DNA from: an uncultured Limnohabitans sp.
Lineage (GTDB): Bacteria; Pseudomonadota; Gammaproteobacteria; Burkholderiales; Burkholderiaceae_C
Direction of reading: 5' to 3'
Assembly: GCF_937889215.1 (NCBI RefSeq)
Contig: NZ_CALBEX010000444.1
Location: 1 to 7,743, forward strand
Length of the DNA: 7,743 bases
The notes beneath the pieces were generated by a model. It saw only the letters and a program-made list of their open reading frames with translations. It was not told the DNA's origin and did not search any database. The translations under genes and the position numbers were made by a program. Below, one piece after another: positions 5,991 to 7,743 of this stretch; within the stretch, counting starts at the first letter, position 1; each line of letters opens with the position of its first letter.

Positions 5991-6974
5991 ATGACGACAT
6001 CCAAACGCAAACTCCTGGCTTGGCTGGGCTGCGGCCTATTGGTCAGCGCCAGTATGGGCTCTGCTCAAGGGCAAACCTACCCGCAGCGCCCCATCAAGGC
6101 CATCGTGCCTTACGCAGCGGGCGGATTTTCCGACCAGGCCAGCCGCATCATTGCTGAGGCCATGTCCCGCAATCTGGGTCAAAACATCGTCATTGAAAAC
6201 CGGGCTGGCGGCGGCGGCCGCATTGGCAGCGAGGCCGTCACCAAAATGGCCCCCGATGGTTACCAACTTCTGATGACCACCAACGGCACCAAGACCTATA
6301 TGGCGGTAGTGGAAAAATCTTTGTCGTATGACCCGGTGAGCGACTTCACGCCGATTTCATTGGTGGGCAAATATGGTTTGCTGATGGTGGTCAACCCCTC
6401 AGTGCCCACCAAAACCTTGCCAGAATTTTTGGCTTATGCCCGCGACCCCAAAAACAAGGGCAAGATCAATTACGCCACCTCGGGCATGGGCAGTGGTTTG
6501 CACTTTGCGGGCGAGTTGTTCAACGCCATGGCCAAGGTGGACATGGTGCATGTGCCCTACAAGGGCTCGGGCCCCGGCATGCAGGATGTGCTGGCGGGGG
6601 TGTGTCAAGTGATTTTTGATGGCGCAGCCAAGCCGCACATCGATGCAGGAAAAGTGAATTTCCTGGGCACCACCAGCTCGGTGCGTGACCCGCGCTACCC
6701 GGACGTGCCCACCTTGAGTGAAGCAGGCTTGACCGGTTATGACCTGACCTATTGGGTAGGCATTTTTGCACCCAAAGGCCTGCCTGCCGACATTCAGGCA
6801 CGTTTGAACGCTTCGGTCAAAACCGCATTGGCCGACCCGGACGTGCAACGCAGACTCAACAACATGGGCATGAGCCTGGTGGGCAGCACGCCCGAGCAAA
6901 TGGTGCAGGAAATCCGCACCGAAACCGCCAAGCTGCGCCAGATTGCCGCTTCGATTCCCGGTGGAGTGAACTGA
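5991..6974 (+). CDS. Bug/TctC family periplasmic solute-binding protein (second copy)
   Basis: This is a second tripartite-tricarboxylate-type binding protein. The signal peptide is MTTSKRKLL followed by a hydrophobic stretch (WLGCGLLVSAS), with cleavage probable near GSAQG, residues 23-27. The mature protein begins TYPQRPIKAIVPYAAGGFSDQ (29-49), then NIVIENRAGGGGRIGSE (65-81) and APDGYQLLMTTNGT, the family's ligand loops. The pocket loop reads PYAAGGFSDQ here and PFGPGGSGDI in the first copy, so the two probably bind different ligands. Length 327 is standard. A good ribosome site AAAGGGG (5976-5982) sits 8 bases before ATG 5991, which settles the start. The stop overlaps the next gene by one base (TGATG, 6972-6976), so it is co-expressed with the deacetylase-like protein. 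No TctA/TctB partner is present. Confidence 0.95.
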   Translation: MTTSKRKLLAWLGCGLLVSASMGSAQGQTYPQRPIKAIVPYAAGGFSDQASRIIAEAMSRNLGQNIVIENRAGGGGRIGSEAVTKMAPDGYQLLMTTNGTKTYMAVVEKSLSYDPVSDFTPISLVGKYGLLMVVNPSVPTKTLPEFLAYARDPKNKGKINYATSGMGSGLHFAGELFNAMAKVDMVHVPYKGSGPGMQDVLAGVCQVIFDGAAKPHIDAGKVNFLGTTSSVRDPRYPDVPTLSEAGLTGYDLTYWVGIFAPKGLPADIQARLNASVKTALADPDVQRRLNNMGMSLVGSTPEQMVQEIRTETAKLRQIAASIPGGVN

Positions 6975-7743
6975 TGAGTTTTGAGATGAACAACGGGGTG
7001 CTACGCCCCCAAGACCGCCTGCCTTTTTCGGCCATCGTCGACAGGCCGCCACTGCGCTTGCCTGAAGGTGTGCGGCTGGTGGTCTGGCCGGTGGTCAACA
7101 TCGAAGAGTGGGACATCTCGCGCCCGATGCCTCGCATGGTTTCGCCACCGCCCGGTGGACAGGCCCCAGTGCCCGATGTGCCCAACTGGACTTGGCATGA
7201 ATACGGCATGCGGGTAGGGGTGTGGCGCCTCATGGACGCTTTTAAAAACGTCGGCGTTCGCCCGACCTTGTCGATCAATGCCAAGGTGTGCGAAACCCGC
7301 CCCCGCGTGACACAAGCCGCGCTCGACGCGGGTTGGGAATTCATGGCGCATTGCTATGAGCAAATCCCGATTCAAAAAATCCCGGACGAGCGGGCCATGA
7401 TGCAGCAGACGCTTGATGTGCTGACCCGCTTTACAGGCCAGCGCCCACAAGGCTGGTTGGGCCCGGGTCGCAGCCAGACGCTGGAGACGCCCGATCTGAT
7501 CAAAGAGTTGGGCATGTCCTGGTTTGGTGACTGGGTGCTCGACGAACAACCGCAATACGTGCACACCCAACATGGACCGCTGGTGTCTGTGCCCTACACC
7601 ATCGAGCTCAACGACATCAACATCATGCTCACCTCGCACGAGCGTTCGGACGCCATGCTGTTGCGCACCCAAGATGCGTTTGAGCGGCTGTACGCCGAGT
7701 CTGCTGACAGTGCCCGCATCATGGCGTTTGGGGTGCACCCTTA
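6974..7743 (+). CDS. PuuE-type polysaccharide deacetylase-like hydrolase (3' end outside window)
   Basis: An open frame starts at ATG 6974 and is still open at the right edge after 256 codons. It resembles the PuuE branch of the polysaccharide deacetylase (NodB) superfamily, which includes the uric-acid-pathway allantoinase PuuE and cyclic imide hydrolases. Matching blocks are LVVWPVVNIEEWD (35-47), EYGMRVGVWRLMDAF (76-90), AALDAGWEFMAHCYEQ (115-130), LTRFTGQRPQGWLGPGRS (150-167) and IMAFGVHP (249-256). The usual metal site is not conserved: the TFDD motif reads NIEEWD, and the His-x3-His motif keeps H126 but has Gln at the second position. No signal peptide is seen, so the enzyme is probably cytoplasmic and unlikely to act on cell-wall or extracellular glycans. 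It is coupled to the upstream binding protein. Hydrolysis of a cyclic amide or amidine-like bond is inferred; the substrate is unknown. Confidence 0.87.
   Translation, partial: MSFEMNNGVLRPQDRLPFSAIVDRPPLRLPEGVRLVVWPVVNIEEWDISRPMPRMVSPPPGGQAPVPDVPNWTWHEYGMRVGVWRLMDAFKNVGVRPTLSINAKVCETRPRVTQAALDAGWEFMAHCYEQIPIQKIPDERAMMQQTLDVLTRFTGQRPQGWLGPGRSQTLETPDLIKELGMSWFGDWVLDEQPQYVHTQHGPLVSVPYTIELNDINIMLTSHERSDAMLLRTQDAFERLYAESADSARIMAFGVHP

Noticed and set aside
6021..6035. Lipoprotein signal around LGCG in the second tctC-type protein
   Set aside because: The cysteine is at residue 14 with only a few hydrophobic residues before it and Trp at the -3 position, so it is not a lipobox. An ordinary signal peptidase I site follows at about 25.
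5822..6157. A 111-codon open frame across the divergent intergenic region into the second tctC-type gene
   Set aside because: It overlaps the tctC coding start in another frame, begins inside the predicted operator, lacks a ribosome site and has no recognisable features.

Overview
The window looks like a stretch of a betaproteobacterial chromosome, most likely Burkholderiales and close to Comamonadaceae. The reasons are the G+C-rich codon use, two Bug/TctC periplasmic binding proteins (a family greatly expanded in that order), an IclR regulator beside them, and CatI/PcaI-type CoA-transferase proteins close to the proteobacterial ones. No rRNA, tRNA, CRISPR array, insertion sequence or prophage gene is visible. 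This is a judgement from protein resemblance recalled from memory, not from a database search.

Layout. Bases 3-50 hold the last 15 codons of an upstream gene, perhaps the ATPase of a nitrate/cyanate ABC importer. It is followed by cynS (cyanase, 96-539) and a near-perfect intrinsic terminator (567-603). Next comes a translationally coupled pair, pcaI-pcaJ (730-2081, + strand), encoding the two subunits of a 3-oxoadipate (or closely related 3-oxoacid) CoA-transferase. It converges on a minus-strand operon that reads 4766 to 2114: a Bug/TctC binding protein, a luciferase-like flavin monooxygenase and a small flavin reductase, the last two overlapping as ATGA. Upstream on the same strand is an IclR-family regulator (4913-5755). 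Divergent from it is a second Bug/TctC protein (5991-6974), whose stop overlaps the start of a PuuE-type polysaccharide-deacetylase-like protein that runs off the right edge.

How the genes may work together. Bases 2114-7743 look like one catabolic island for a small organic compound: two solute-binding proteins, a two-component FMN-dependent monooxygenase, a hydrolase of the allantoinase/cyclic-imidase type, and one local regulator. The best direct evidence for a single regulon is a pair of 19-bp inverted repeats of identical geometry, (A/T)ATTCC-N7-GGAAT(A/T). One lies on each side of iclR, in exactly the two intergenic regions that serve the two outward transcription units. The first sits just upstream of a good sigma-70 promoter for the monooxygenase operon, where an IclR-type activator would be expected. 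A monooxygenase plus flavin reductase plus amide-ring hydrolase suggests cleavage of a nitrogen heterocycle or cyclic amide. The substrate cannot be read from the sequence and this remains inference.
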